NCBI GenBank assembly: GCA_900769465.1
Contig: CAAGGT010000110.1
Location: 11,870-75,869, forward strand
DNA: 64,000 nt
Reading direction: 5' to 3'
Source: Bacteroidaceae bacterium
Lineage (GTDB): Bacteria; Bacteroidota; Bacteroidia; Bacteroidales; Bacteroidaceae
This document shows, piece after piece, positions 38,830 to 47,692 of this stretch. A model generated the notes under the pieces. The model saw nothing but the letters and a program-made list of their open reading frames with translations, was not told the DNA's origin and searched no databases. The translations under genes were made by a program, and so were the position numbers. Position 1 is the stretch's first letter; every line of letters begins with the position of its first letter.

Positions 38830-39017
38830 GGTCAACAATCGGGAATTACCGTCTGCAATGTAGCAAAAAGTTCCAACAAATCAAAAAAGAGCCCTCTTTA
38901 TTTAACAAAAAACAAAAAAACGGAGGCATCGGAGGGGGTGCCCCGGCGTCTGCAATAATTTATTATACTGTTGATAACTTATCTTGCTTTTTAACATTGT
39001 TATTTGAGTGAAATAAT
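38830..39017. other. Intergenic region with a GC-rich element
   Basis: An AT-rich gap of about 230 bases holds a striking GC-rich block at 38921-38955. On the minus strand, GGGGCA and TGCCTC form a 6-bp stem (one G-T pair) with a 10-base loop, followed by CG and seven T, which is the form of an intrinsic terminator facing the small membrane protein gene. On the plus strand it precedes the nrdD promoter. No gene seen. Confidence 0.5.
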
Positions 39018-39025
39018 TATATTTG
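38996..39025 (+). promoter_or_regulatory. nrdD promoter
   Basis: TATATTTG at 39018-39025 matches the -7 consensus. ATTG at 38996-38999 with an 18-base spacer is a partial -33. The leader to the ATG at 39064 is about 32 bases. Confidence 0.55.
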
Positions 39026-39063
39026 CACTATTCTATTTGGAAACAAAAAATCCTTAAACATAT

Positions 39064-41271
39064 ATGATTCAGACTGTTGTTAAGCGCGACGGACGCATCG
39101 TCGGCTTTAATGAAGAGAAAATTATTACAGCAATCCGTAAGGCAATGCTTCACACCGATATGGGTGAAGATATGTCACTTATCCGCCAAATTACCGACCG
39201 CATATCATTCAAGGGAGATGCGCAGATGACAGTGGAAGATATCCAGGATATGGTAGAATTGGAACTGATGAAAAGTAGCCGCAAGGATGTGGCAAAACAG
39301 TACATCTCTTACCGTAACAAACGTCGCATTGCACGCAAAGCAAAGACAAGAGATGTTTTTCAGGAAATCATCAATATCCAGTCAAATGACGTAACGCGCG
39401 AGAATGCAAATATGAACGCCGACACACCAGCCGGTATGATGATGAAGTTTGCAAGCGAAACAACAAAACCATTTGTCGACGATTTCCTTTTGAGCGAGGA
39501 TGTCAACGATGCTGTACACAACAACTATCTGCACATACACGACAAAGACTACTACCCAACAAAGAGCCTCACCTGTTGCCAACACCCGCTTGACAACATC
39601 CTGCTGAACGGATTCAATGCCGGTCACGGTGAGTCGCGCCCGGCAAAGCGCATTGAGACTGCAAGCATCATTGCCTGCATATCAATGGAGACCGCACAGA
39701 ATGAGATGCACGGCGGACAGGCAATCCCGGCTTTTGATTTCTATCTTGCACCCTATGTACGCTCAAGTTTTATTGAGGAACTGAAAGCAATCGAGGAACT
39801 CACCGGAGCCGACTACTCACATCTCTACAACAAGAAGGTTGAAGACTATATCTCACAACCTCTTGATTTCCTAAGCGGCGACGAGCGCATCCTGCAGCAC
39901 GCAATAAACAAAACAGTAGCCCGTGTACACCAGGCAATGGAAGCCTTCATTCACAATATGAACACCATACACTCACGCGGTGGAAACCAGGTTGTGTTCA
40001 GTTCAATCAACTACGGAACCGACACATCGGCCGAAGGTCGTTGCATCATCCGCGAGCTTCTCAATAGCACATATCGCGGTGTAGGCAATGGCGAGACAGC
40101 CATCTTCCCAATTCAGATTTGGAAGAAAAAACGCGGTGTCAGCTACCTGCCGACAGACCGCAACTATGACCTCTATCAACTTGCCTGCAAGGTTACGGCA
40201 CGCCGTTTCTTCCCCAATTTCCTTAACCTTGATGCAACATTCAACCAGAGCGAAGAGTGGAGAGAGGATGACCCAAAGCGCTATTTGCACGAGGTGGCTA
40301 CAATGGGTTGCCGCACCCGCGTATATGAGAACCGTTTCGGACCAAAGACATCTGTTGGTCGTGGCAACCTGTCATTCTCAACAATCAACATTGTTCGCCT
40401 TGCGATAGAGTGCATGGATATCAAGAACCAGGATGAGCGTATTGCCCTCTTCTTTGCAAAACTCGACGGTCTGCTGGAGATTACAGCACGCCAGTTGCAC
40501 GAACGTATGGAGTTCCAAAAGAGCGCCTTTGCAAAGCAATTCCCCCTGCTAATGTCGGCACTATGGGTAGGATGTGACAAACTGAAGGCAGGCGACACTA
40601 TTGCACCGGTAATTAATCAGGGTACATTGGGTATTGGTTTCATTGGCCTTGCTGAGTGTCTTGTTGCACTCACAGGCAAGCACCATGGCGAGAGCCAGGA
40701 GGCACAGGAACTGGGTGTGCGCATTATCACTTATATGCGTGACCGCGCCAACGACTTCTCTGAGCAGTACCAGCACAACTACAGTATACTTGCAACACCG
40801 GCCGAGGGACTGTCGGGCCGATTTACACGAGGCGACCGCAAACGCTTTGGTGTACTCCCCGGAATCACAGACCGTGAATACTACACAAACAGCAACCACG
40901 TTCCGGTATACTACAAGTGCAGCGCACGCCACAAGGCCGAGATTGAGGCACCATACCACGACCTCACACGCGGTGGTCACATATTCTACGTTGAGATAGA
41001 CGGTGATGCGACACATAACCCCGAGGCCATAATGAAAGTTGTTGATATGATGGACGAGTACAACATCGGCTATGGTTCAGTAAACCACAACCGCAACCGT
41101 TGTCTTGATTGTGGCTTTGAGAACTCAACAAAGAATCTTGAGGAATGCCCAAAATGCGGCAGCAAGAACCTTGACAAGCTGCAGCGTATCACTGGTTACC
41201 TTGTAGGTACAACCGACCGTTGGAACAAGGCAAAGCTTTCTGAGCTTAACGACCGCGTAATACACGAATAA
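39064..41271 (+). CDS. nrdD: Anaerobic ribonucleoside-triphosphate reductase (class III)
   Basis: 735 residues. An N-terminal ATP-cone (VVKRDGRIVGFNEEKIITAIRKAM) is followed by the ten-stranded barrel. The C-terminal zinc site is CLDCGFENSTKNLEECPKCG, and the glycyl-radical loop RITGYLVG has Gly near 711. It reduces NTPs to dNTPs without oxygen, with the radical installed by NrdG encoded 11 bases downstream. The radical loop has Thr where E. coli has Cys before Gly, a variant seen in other class III enzymes. Confidence 0.97.
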   Translation: MIQTVVKRDGRIVGFNEEKIITAIRKAMLHTDMGEDMSLIRQITDRISFKGDAQMTVEDIQDMVELELMKSSRKDVAKQYISYRNKRRIARKAKTRDVFQEIINIQSNDVTRENANMNADTPAGMMMKFASETTKPFVDDFLLSEDVNDAVHNNYLHIHDKDYYPTKSLTCCQHPLDNILLNGFNAGHGESRPAKRIETASIIACISMETAQNEMHGGQAIPAFDFYLAPYVRSSFIEELKAIEELTGADYSHLYNKKVEDYISQPLDFLSGDERILQHAINKTVARVHQAMEAFIHNMNTIHSRGGNQVVFSSINYGTDTSAEGRCIIRELLNSTYRGVGNGETAIFPIQIWKKKRGVSYLPTDRNYDLYQLACKVTARRFFPNFLNLDATFNQSEEWREDDPKRYLHEVATMGCRTRVYENRFGPKTSVGRGNLSFSTINIVRLAIECMDIKNQDERIALFFAKLDGLLEITARQLHERMEFQKSAFAKQFPLLMSALWVGCDKLKAGDTIAPVINQGTLGIGFIGLAECLVALTGKHHGESQEAQELGVRIITYMRDRANDFSEQYQHNYSILATPAEGLSGRFTRGDRKRFGVLPGITDREYYTNSNHVPVYYKCSARHKAEIEAPYHDLTRGGHIFYVEIDGDATHNPEAIMKVVDMMDEYNIGYGSVNHNRNRCLDCGFENSTKNLEECPKCGSKNLDKLQRITGYLVGTTDRWNKAKLSELNDRVIHE

Positions 41272-41282
41272 TCAATCTTGAT

Positions 41283-41777
41283 ATGGCAACAATCTCCATT
41301 CTTGATATAGTGGAAGATACAACAGTAGATGGACCGGGGTTTCGCACCTCGGTCTATTCTTCGGGTTGCCCTCACCATTGCCCCGGTTGCCACAACCCGC
41401 AATCCTGGAACATAGAAAACGGACACCCGGTTGAAACAGAGGAGATACTCAAGGTCATACTGGACGACCCTTTTGCCGATGTGACATTCTCAGGCGGAGA
41501 CCCAATGTTCCAACCACAGGGGTTTACAGAACTTGCAAAAGCCATCAAGCAGCAGAGCAGCAAGAATATCTGGTGCTACACCGGGTTCCTGTTCGAGGAT
41601 TTGTTGCAGAACCCCTCACAAAAGGCACTGCTTGAGCAGATAGACGTGCTTGTAGACGGACGATTCATCGAGGCTCTGAAGGACGAAGAACTGCGTTTTC
41701 GTGGCAGCAGCAACCAACGTATTATAGATGTGCAGGCATCGCTAAAAAAAGGCAAGACAATAGTAATGGATGTATAA
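41283..41777 (+). CDS. nrdG: Anaerobic RNR-activating radical SAM enzyme
   Basis: 164 residues. The radical-SAM cluster motif CPHHCPGC has cysteines at 29, 33 and 36, then FSGGDPMFQP and WCYTGFLFE. It uses S-adenosylmethionine to place the glycyl radical on NrdD. It is in an operon with nrdD. It converges on a pseudogene with 6 bases between the stops and no visible terminator. Confidence 0.95.
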   Translation: MATISILDIVEDTTVDGPGFRTSVYSSGCPHHCPGCHNPQSWNIENGHPVETEEILKVILDDPFADVTFSGGDPMFQPQGFTELAKAIKQQSSKNIWCYTGFLFEDLLQNPSQKALLEQIDVLVDGRFIEALKDEELRFRGSSNQRIIDVQASLKKGKTIVMDV

Positions 41778-41783
41778 TACAAG

Positions 41784-42546
41784 TTATTTTGTGACAGGAC
41801 GCACACAAAAGCCTATATAACGGTAGAAATTCACCCAGTCGCAACAGGCATCATAGGTACACAGGAAGTACGCCGTGTCGCTGCAATCCCCACAAGCGTC
41901 CCCGACCAATAACATCCACCACAGCCCTGATAAACGGTCTCTGCGCCGTCGCGCGCGCCGGCAGCAGGCAAAAATATGCTGTTACCGTTTATTTTACTTG
42001 TCACTCTATAGCCATACACACCGTTCAATGTTGTCCACAGCCAGGTACAGTTGTCAACAAGCTCACGTTGCTCGCCGGTTGTAGGCATTCGCCATTTTCC
42101 GCCCCATTTGACACGAGCGACATCATCCGTCGGGTCGAGAAGATTGTTATTGTCCCTTACACCATAAAAACTATCGGTAGAATACTTTTTTATAGTCGTT
42201 GAACTACCACCACTCCATTTGTATGTATTCCAAGAATAATTATCTTTCTCCTCAACTTCACCCCAAGCATAGTAACCACCATACTCCTCTGGCCTTGTAG
42301 CGCCAACATTGTAAGCAGCCCACATAACAGACAAGCCAAGATCAACAGTCTCGTAATTTCCCGTCAGTGGTGGATATTCGGGAGAAACAGCACTCTTTGG
42401 AGGGGTAAATGTAACACTGTCAATACGTTCACCGCTATTCGCTCTATAGTCTTATCTGTGCCGTATATATACATCTTATCGGCAACCTCTTGCGCAGAGG
42501 CAAAAAGGCCTATCATCAGACAAAATAGAGTTAATATCTTTCTCAT
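41784..42546 (-). pseudogene. Frameshifted secreted Fib_succ_major-type protein
   Basis: Read on the minus strand from the ATG at 42546: signal peptide MRKILTLFCLMIGLFASAQ, then VADKMYIYGTDK. The frame breaks near 42452-42456. A second frame continues with SGERIDSVTFTPPKSAVSPE, ETVDLGLSVMWAAYNVGA, WRMPTTGEQRELVDNC and GGCYWSG. It breaks again at the four-G run (41888-41891). A third frame gives DCSDTAYFLCTYDACCDW and GFCVRPVTK then stop, the expected family ending. Each break needs one added base (AA to AAA, GGGG to GGGGG), restoring about 250 residues. Either a true pseudogene or homopolymer sequencing errors. Confidence 0.8.
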
Positions 42547-42692
42547 TAAGTGAAAATAGCGTCTTAGTATATCGACAGAGAACAGCACTGCCACATAATG
42601 CAAAATTCACTGCGAAGATATATGTTTTTGCACTTATGGCAAAATCCAATAGAATATTATCACTTTAAAAACGGCGATGATGAATATCAAAT

Positions 42693-42728
42693 AGAAGAAA
42701 GCGGACTTCATTAAGTCCGCTTTCTTCT
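42693..42728 (-). terminator. Terminator hairpin upstream of the pseudogene
   Basis: Perfect 16-bp stem (42693-42708 with 42713-42728) and 4-base loop. It lies downstream, on the minus strand, of the LRR gene and the orphan fragment. Confidence 0.8.
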
Positions 42729-42738
42729 GTTCAATGAC

Positions 42739-42898
42739 TTACTTCCAAAGTGAGCCCCACTCGCCACAACGTTTACCCACAATTTCGTAGTCTTCGTCAC
42801 CGGCCGAACCGCTACCAGTTCCAGCACTACCTGTTTCACCATAAATAACGTTCATTATAGGTTCACCGACCAAATTAAGTTCGGTGCTTTCAGATGTC
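42739..42898 (-). pseudogene. Orphan C-terminal coding fragment
   Basis: On the minus strand an open stretch of about 52 codons with no start reads LTSESTELNLVGEPIMNVIY, then a Gly/Ser linker, then DEDYEIVGKRCGEWGSLWK and stop. It directly follows the LRR gene stop in another frame and precedes a strong terminator. It has the look of the end of a secreted protein with a short C-terminal module. A 38-residue peptide from the internal ATG is possible. It may be a decayed gene or the displaced end of a neighbour. Confidence 0.35.
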
Positions 42899-42910
42899 AA
42901 ATAATTCTTT

Positions 42911-45145
42911 TTACTTTACAAATATTTTTTTACCATTTATAATGAAAATGCCATTTGTAGGATTTTCAACAACACAACCTTTCAGGTCATAAATCGTTCC
43001 AACCTTACCATTTTCTGCATCCACCTCGTTAATGCCAGTGAAATCAACCTCTTCTATGTTAATAAACTCACTCCAACCGGTCGTTGCTGCGTATGTATCT
43101 TTTGCACCAATAGGAACATATAAAGTGCAAGCATTTTTATCAAAGCCATCAAAAACAGTGGTATCTATAGCAAATAAATCCTCTGCAAATATATGTGATT
43201 CTATATTTGTAAGACCAATACAATCACGGAATGCATACCCCCCAATACTGGTAATACTATTGGGAATTATAAGATTAGTAAGTGAAAAACAATAAGCAAA
43301 TGACTGTTCGCCAATATATGTAACACTATTAGGTATTTCCAAATTTTTGAAACCTTTACAGCTTTCAAACGCCCTATCCCCAATACTAGCAACACTATTT
43401 GGAATTTCTATACTTGCAAGATTTTCGCAACGAATGAATGCATATTTTCCAATGCTTACAACACTGTCACCTATTGTTACACGGCCAAGATTGACACAAT
43501 AAGCAAACGCCCATTCTCCAATGTGCGTAACACTATTGCCTATTATAGCGCTTTTAAGATTGTTACATTCCTCAAAAAGAGACTCTCCAATACTTGTAAC
43601 ACGATCACCAATAGTAACTGATTTTAATGATGACTTTTTATAGAATGGAGAATAACCTCTTTTGAAGCCTGTATCATACGACAAGTCTCGACCTAAAAAC
43701 AGTGTCTCTAATGGACAATCATAGAACAACCCTTTGCCAGAACCAGAGCTATTATATGTATTATATCCCAAAGACAATTCAGCACCACCATCCTCAAAAC
43801 TCAATTCCTTTAGTGAGGTACAACCATTGAATGCAAAATTGCCAATACTTGTAATACTATTGGAAAATTCAAGTCTTTCGATACTTGAACAAGCATTAAA
43901 AGCGCTCTCTCCGATAGTTGTAACATTATCGCCAATTATTACATTTACAAGACCTGCACAACCACTGAATACAGAATCTCCAACAAATGTAACACTATTA
44001 GGAATTTCAATGTTTGCAATATTGTGGCAACCTTTGAATGCAGCGTCAGCAATGTTTACAACACTGTTACCTATTGTTACACGACTAAGATTTGCACATT
44101 CATTGAACGCACGATTTCCAATGCCTGTAACGTTATTACCAATTATCACACTATTAAGGTTTAAATATTTATTAAACGCCTCATCTCCAATTCTATAAGT
44201 TTCACCATTGCAATTATCAGGCAAAACTAAATCAGACTCATTTCCCAAATATAGTAACAAACTATTTACCCCATTGCTTCTTCCAAATATAAAATCACCA
44301 TCAATAGAGCCATTAGGTAAATTACATAACCTATCTGCATAATATGCTATTTTACCACTATTAATTGAACCTTTAGTAAATTTATAGTTAGAAAAATTGA
44401 TAACTGTTTTAAGATTAATACAGCCATCGAACGCATTAGAAACAATACCGGCCAATTTTATATCATAAGGAACTATAACACTTGTAATATCTGTATTATC
44501 CTTAAAAGCATTACCTATCGCATATTTTCCACCGTTGTAATCAACAGGCAACACCAATCTTGTCGTATAACCTAAATAACCTGACAACAAAACAGTGCTA
44601 CCACTATATTCGCAAATGAAATCACCATCTATAAAGCCATTGTATACATTGAATACTCTCTCTGCATAATATGCAACTCCACCATAATCTTTAGCTCCTT
44701 TTGTAAATTCCAGTTTAGAAAAATTGATTACTGTTTTAAGATTTTCACACAAATCAAACACACCACTTCCAAAATACGTAACCGAATAAGGTATTATTAT
44801 GCTTGTAAGGCTTGAGCATTTATAAAAAGCATATTGTCCAATACTGGTGACACTGCTTGGTATTTCAACACTTGTCAGATTAGAACACCCACGGAAGGCG
44901 TCAGCGCCAATGCTTTCAACAAGATAGTTTTTACCATTATAAGTAACGTTCCTTGGAATTACTACACTGCCGGTGTACTCATTTGAATATGAAGAAAAAG
45001 AATTACCTTTGTAAGTCACCATAACCTCTCTGTCTATAAAATTGGTAACATAGTAATAAATACCATCAACTTCAAAATCGTGAGCGTTTGCAATAGACGT
45101 ACATAACAGCAACAGTGCTGTAAATAGATGTTTTAAATGTTTCAT
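42911..45145 (-). CDS. BspA-type leucine-rich repeat surface protein
   Basis: 744 residues. The signal peptide runs to about residue 21 (IANA). Many Treponema/BspA-type LRR_5 units follow, of the form SVTSIGxxAFxxCxxLxxVxIPN. Two copies of a different unit of about 78 residues at 135-212 and 245-322 (NLKTVINFS, FTKG, AYYA, IDGDFI, LVLP, IG.AF) interrupt them. The C-terminus TIYDLKGCVVENPTNGIFIINGKKIFVK resembles a type A sorting-domain tail. Such proteins are secreted or surface-bound and often bind host proteins or glycans. Base composition is more AT-rich than the core genes. Confidence 0.88.
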   Translation of the reverse strand: MKHLKHLFTALLLLCTSIANAHDFEVDGIYYYVTNFIDREVMVTYKGNSFSSYSNEYTGSVVIPRNVTYNGKNYLVESIGADAFRGCSNLTSVEIPSSVTSIGQYAFYKCSSLTSIIIPYSVTYFGSGVFDLCENLKTVINFSKLEFTKGAKDYGGVAYYAERVFNVYNGFIDGDFICEYSGSTVLLSGYLGYTTRLVLPVDYNGGKYAIGNAFKDNTDITSVIVPYDIKLAGIVSNAFDGCINLKTVINFSNYKFTKGSINSGKIAYYADRLCNLPNGSIDGDFIFGRSNGVNSLLLYLGNESDLVLPDNCNGETYRIGDEAFNKYLNLNSVIIGNNVTGIGNRAFNECANLSRVTIGNSVVNIADAAFKGCHNIANIEIPNSVTFVGDSVFSGCAGLVNVIIGDNVTTIGESAFNACSSIERLEFSNSITSIGNFAFNGCTSLKELSFEDGGAELSLGYNTYNSSGSGKGLFYDCPLETLFLGRDLSYDTGFKRGYSPFYKKSSLKSVTIGDRVTSIGESLFEECNNLKSAIIGNSVTHIGEWAFAYCVNLGRVTIGDSVVSIGKYAFIRCENLASIEIPNSVASIGDRAFESCKGFKNLEIPNSVTYIGEQSFAYCFSLTNLIIPNSITSIGGYAFRDCIGLTNIESHIFAEDLFAIDTTVFDGFDKNACTLYVPIGAKDTYAATTGWSEFINIEEVDFTGINEVDAENGKVGTIYDLKGCVVENPTNGIFIINGKKIFVK

Positions 45146-45257
45146 AATTATATGTTTTAAAATTAAATTACCAATAAACAGTATCTGAATTTATCTTTAC
45201 CAAATATCTTTTTACCTACCAGCAAGTCTCTGAACTGGACAATTCTATTTGGGTATA

Positions 45258-45515
45258 AAAACAAGAAAGACGTGAGACTTATCGCCTTACGTCCATTAAC
45301 CTGTCGGCATCGCCAAACGCCTTTACGAGATGTACGTTAAAGAAACAATATTCCCACGCCGTGATATATACGTGGGCAGTGAACAGAACGCACACCGCCG
45401 GCATATACACAGAATGAGCATTGATTGCCTCGTCCCTCGTAAAAATTTTGGCGAATTCACAGGTTAGGACCTAAACAAAATGCTTTCTTGCGTCGATGAA
45501 TTTCTCCTCATCGAC
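45258..45515 (-). ncRNA. Candidate structured RNA, about 255 nt (6S-like rod?)
   Basis: It has its own promoter at 45520-45527. A perfect 8-bp 5' hairpin (45492-45499 with 45508-45515) is followed by a long rod with internal loops: 45467-45470 with 45291-45294, 45459-45466 with 45297-45304, 45447-45452 with 45312-45317, and 45436-45443 with 45322-45329 (26 pairs, all Watson-Crick). Inside is a CCCACG/CGTGGG hairpin. A terminator hairpin at 45269-45293, then a T-run, closes the 3' end. A rod with a large internal bubble recalls 6S RNA, but the family is not established. No conserved gene overlaps it. Confidence 0.6.
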
Positions 45516-45519
45516 AGCA

Positions 45520-45552
45520 CAAATATATACATTTTTAGCAACCAACACTCAA
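45520..45552 (-). promoter_or_regulatory. Promoter of the structured RNA
   Basis: TATATTTG on the minus strand (45527-45520) matches the -7 consensus. A partial -33 (TTG at 45552-45550, spacer 22) lies upstream. The start would fall at the foot of the 5' hairpin. Confidence 0.5.
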
Positions 45553-45633
45553 TTTTGGGAATATAATTTCTTCAAGAAAAAATATAACAATCAACAAATG
45601 AATAATATATCAAAATGAACACGCAGAAAAAAC

Positions 45634-45664
45634 AGCGCTATGAATAGGTTATAACAGACAGCGC
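45634..45664 (-). terminator. Possible terminator of the histidine kinase gene
   Basis: GCGCT at 45635-45639 pairs with AGCGC at 45660-45664 across a 20-base loop. On the minus strand it is followed by TGTTTTTT. The stem is short. Confidence 0.4.
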
Positions 45665-45677
45665 AGAGAGTTTTATG

Positions 45678-46946
45678 TTATTTTTCAAACTTCACAGCAA
45701 AGCGATGCTTGCCACCTGTGAAGTTATATTTTACACCCCAATTATAATAGCCCGCGATGGATTTTACAAGCGCCAGGCCAAGCCCTGTAGAACCGGTTTT
45801 ACCACTTGTATAGAAGCGGTCGAAGAGCCTTGTAGCGTCCAAAGCCTCATCGCCACTATTCGAGACAAATAGTTCACCTTGCAATACAAAAATTTCCACA
45901 ACACCACCAACTGGAGTGTGCACAAAAGCATTTTTAATTAAATTACTTACCATTGTTGTAGCAAGCATTTCGTCCATTTGAACAACGAGGTTCTGCGATG
46001 CTTTCACGCTGCACACAATCCCCTTTTCGGCAAAAATCTCTTTGTAGACCTCTAATTCATTGTCAACTATAGACACAATGTCAACACTGCTCTTATCAAG
46101 AAAATGACCGCTATCTATCTTTGACAACAGCAACAACGTGCGGTTAAGACGCACAAGACGATGAATGGACTGGCGCATTTTTGAAAGCTCAGCAAACTGC
46201 TCCTCGGTAAGCGAGGTGTTGTCCATCATCCACTCAATGCGATTGCCAAGAACAGCCAGTGGTGTCTGCAATTCGTGCGAAGCATTGCCTATAAATTGCT
46301 TCTGACGTTCAAGGTGATTCTCGGCACGTTCTATGGTTTCGCGTGCAGCCATTGTTAGTTTCTTGAACTCCAAAACAGACTCCTCATTCGGGAAACCGGC
46401 AATACCGTTTCCGGGGCGATAACCATCCAGCCACTTCAATAGTGAGTACATCGGCTTCATGCTGATTTTAAACACAAGGACTGTTACAGCCAGTATGACA
46501 CACAGCAACACAGCATATATTATCGCTATGTGGATAAGCAACGCCCTTATTATATCATCACGCTCGAATGTAGGCGTTGAAACAACAAGCCTGTAGGCAA
46601 TGCCGTCTTCATCGTGGAAGATTCTGGTCAGTACACGTGCCGGCTCGGTCTCCTTTTTCCAAAAGAGATATACCTCGCGGTCATCAAACTCCTTCGAGTC
46701 CCTGTATACCTCTGTAGGTGGCAAAAGCTCTATGGAGTAGGTGTTGTTACTTCCGTCACCCGGGGTTGGCAGCTCATCGCCTGCAACAACACGGCGGACA
46801 ATCATCTCGGCATAGTCGTCGAGGCTGTCATCGGTCTCGTCGTTCACCTCGCTCACCATAGCAAAAAAGAAGACCGTTGCCCATAGCAGAAGCACAGGCA
46901 GAACCACCATTGCAAGACGACGCGTTACCTTGTATATCAGTTTCAT
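45678..46946 (-). CDS. Sensor histidine kinase
   Basis: 422 residues. Two membrane helices (about 10-30 and 135-160) bracket a periplasmic sensor of about 105 residues. A HAMP-like linker follows, then HisKA with the phospho-accepting His near 224 in NASHELQTPLAVL. HATPase motifs are NLIKNAFVHTP (N box) and GSTGLGLALVKSIAGYY (G box). It is typical of kinases paired with OmpR-type regulators. It overlaps the regulator gene by 4 bases. The ligand is unknown; the PepSY-like protein encoded 3 kb away is a candidate partner (see the shared promoter repeats). Confidence 0.93.
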   Translation of the reverse strand: MKLIYKVTRRLAMVVLPVLLLWATVFFFAMVSEVNDETDDSLDDYAEMIVRRVVAGDELPTPGDGSNNTYSIELLPPTEVYRDSKEFDDREVYLFWKKETEPARVLTRIFHDEDGIAYRLVVSTPTFERDDIIRALLIHIAIIYAVLLCVILAVTVLVFKISMKPMYSLLKWLDGYRPGNGIAGFPNEESVLEFKKLTMAARETIERAENHLERQKQFIGNASHELQTPLAVLGNRIEWMMDNTSLTEEQFAELSKMRQSIHRLVRLNRTLLLLSKIDSGHFLDKSSVDIVSIVDNELEVYKEIFAEKGIVCSVKASQNLVVQMDEMLATTMVSNLIKNAFVHTPVGGVVEIFVLQGELFVSNSGDEALDATRLFDRFYTSGKTGSTGLGLALVKSIAGYYNWGVKYNFTGGKHRFAVKFEK

Positions 46947-47626
46947 ACGTCAGTGTCTGTGAATTTGTAACCGAAACCATATACAGCCTTGATGTTGAAC
47001 GAAGCCCCGGCATCGGCAAGTTTCTTACGCAGGTTCTTTATCTGTGCATACACGAACTGGAAATTATCTACCATATCAATGTGGTCACCCCACACCGATT
47101 CGGCAAGCACAGCCTTGTCTATTATATGGTTCGGGCGTTGCATAAAGTAGAGCAATATATCGAACTCCTTTTTCAATAGAGGTACAGCGTTCCCTTCGAC
47201 CGTAACACAGCGGCTCTGCAGGTCAAGCGCAATGTTACCGGCATTCATGGTCTTGTTTACAGAACCTGTACCACGTCGCATCACACTCTTTATGCGCGCC
47301 GACAACTCGGCCATATAAAAGGGTTTTGGCAGATAGTCGTCGGCACCCATATCCAACCCCTCTATTTTGTCATCGAGCGAGTCGCGAGCCGAGATTATTA
47401 TAACCCTGTCGTTTTTGTCCAGCGCCTTTATCTGCTCAAGAAGCTTTAGACCGTTACCGTCGGGCAACATTATGTCAAGCAGAATGCAGTCATAGCTGTA
47501 ACCGGCAATCTTGTCACAGGCATCGGAGTAGGTTGGTGCAACCTCCACCACATACCCCTCGGTTGTGAGTGCGCGGTGCATAATTTCACGCAAAGAGTTG
47601 TCATCCTCTATTATAAGCAGTTTCAT
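46943..47626 (-). CDS. OmpR/PhoB-family response regulator
   Basis: 227 residues. The receiver domain has acidic pocket EDD at 7-9, phospho-Asp at 51 in CILLDIMLPDG, the switch residue in IIISARDS and Lys in LPKPF. The C-terminal winged helix ends with VWGDHIDMVDNFQFVYAQIKNLRKKL and VYGFGYKF. OmpR-family dimers bind direct repeats spaced about one helical turn. Just such a repeat is in its own promoter, suggesting autoregulation. Confidence 0.95.
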   Translation of the reverse strand: MKLLIIEDDNSLREIMHRALTTEGYVVEVAPTYSDACDKIAGYSYDCILLDIMLPDGNGLKLLEQIKALDKNDRVIIISARDSLDDKIEGLDMGADDYLPKPFYMAELSARIKSVMRRGTGSVNKTMNAGNIALDLQSRCVTVEGNAVPLLKKEFDILLYFMQRPNHIIDKAVLAESVWGDHIDMVDNFQFVYAQIKNLRKKLADAGASFNIKAVYGFGYKFTDTDV

Positions 47627-47642
47627 AATTCATTCTTTTTGA

Positions 47643-47678
47643 CAAATATGGTACACGATTTTGAATTCAAAATGAAAT
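47643..47678 (-). promoter_or_regulatory. Response-regulator promoter with 11-bp-period repeat
   Basis: Minus strand: ATTTCA (47678-47673), 5 bases, AATTCA (47667-47662), 11 bases, then CATATTTG (47650-47643), one mismatch from the -7 consensus. The first repeat overlaps a 16-bp palindrome at 47658-47673. Same layout as at 50048-50083. Confidence 0.6.
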
Positions 47679-47692
47679 GACACAGGTTCCAA

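Noticed and set aside
42364..42603. A separate small secreted protein of 60-79 residues
   Set aside because: Its first part is the signal peptide of the frameshifted protein downstream; the residues after the break have no domain sense.
45279..45404. A possible 41-residue peptide on the minus strand starting MPAVCVLF
   Set aside because: The frame runs through strongly paired RNA helices and lacks a signal or domain. I prefer a structured RNA, though a dual role cannot be excluded.
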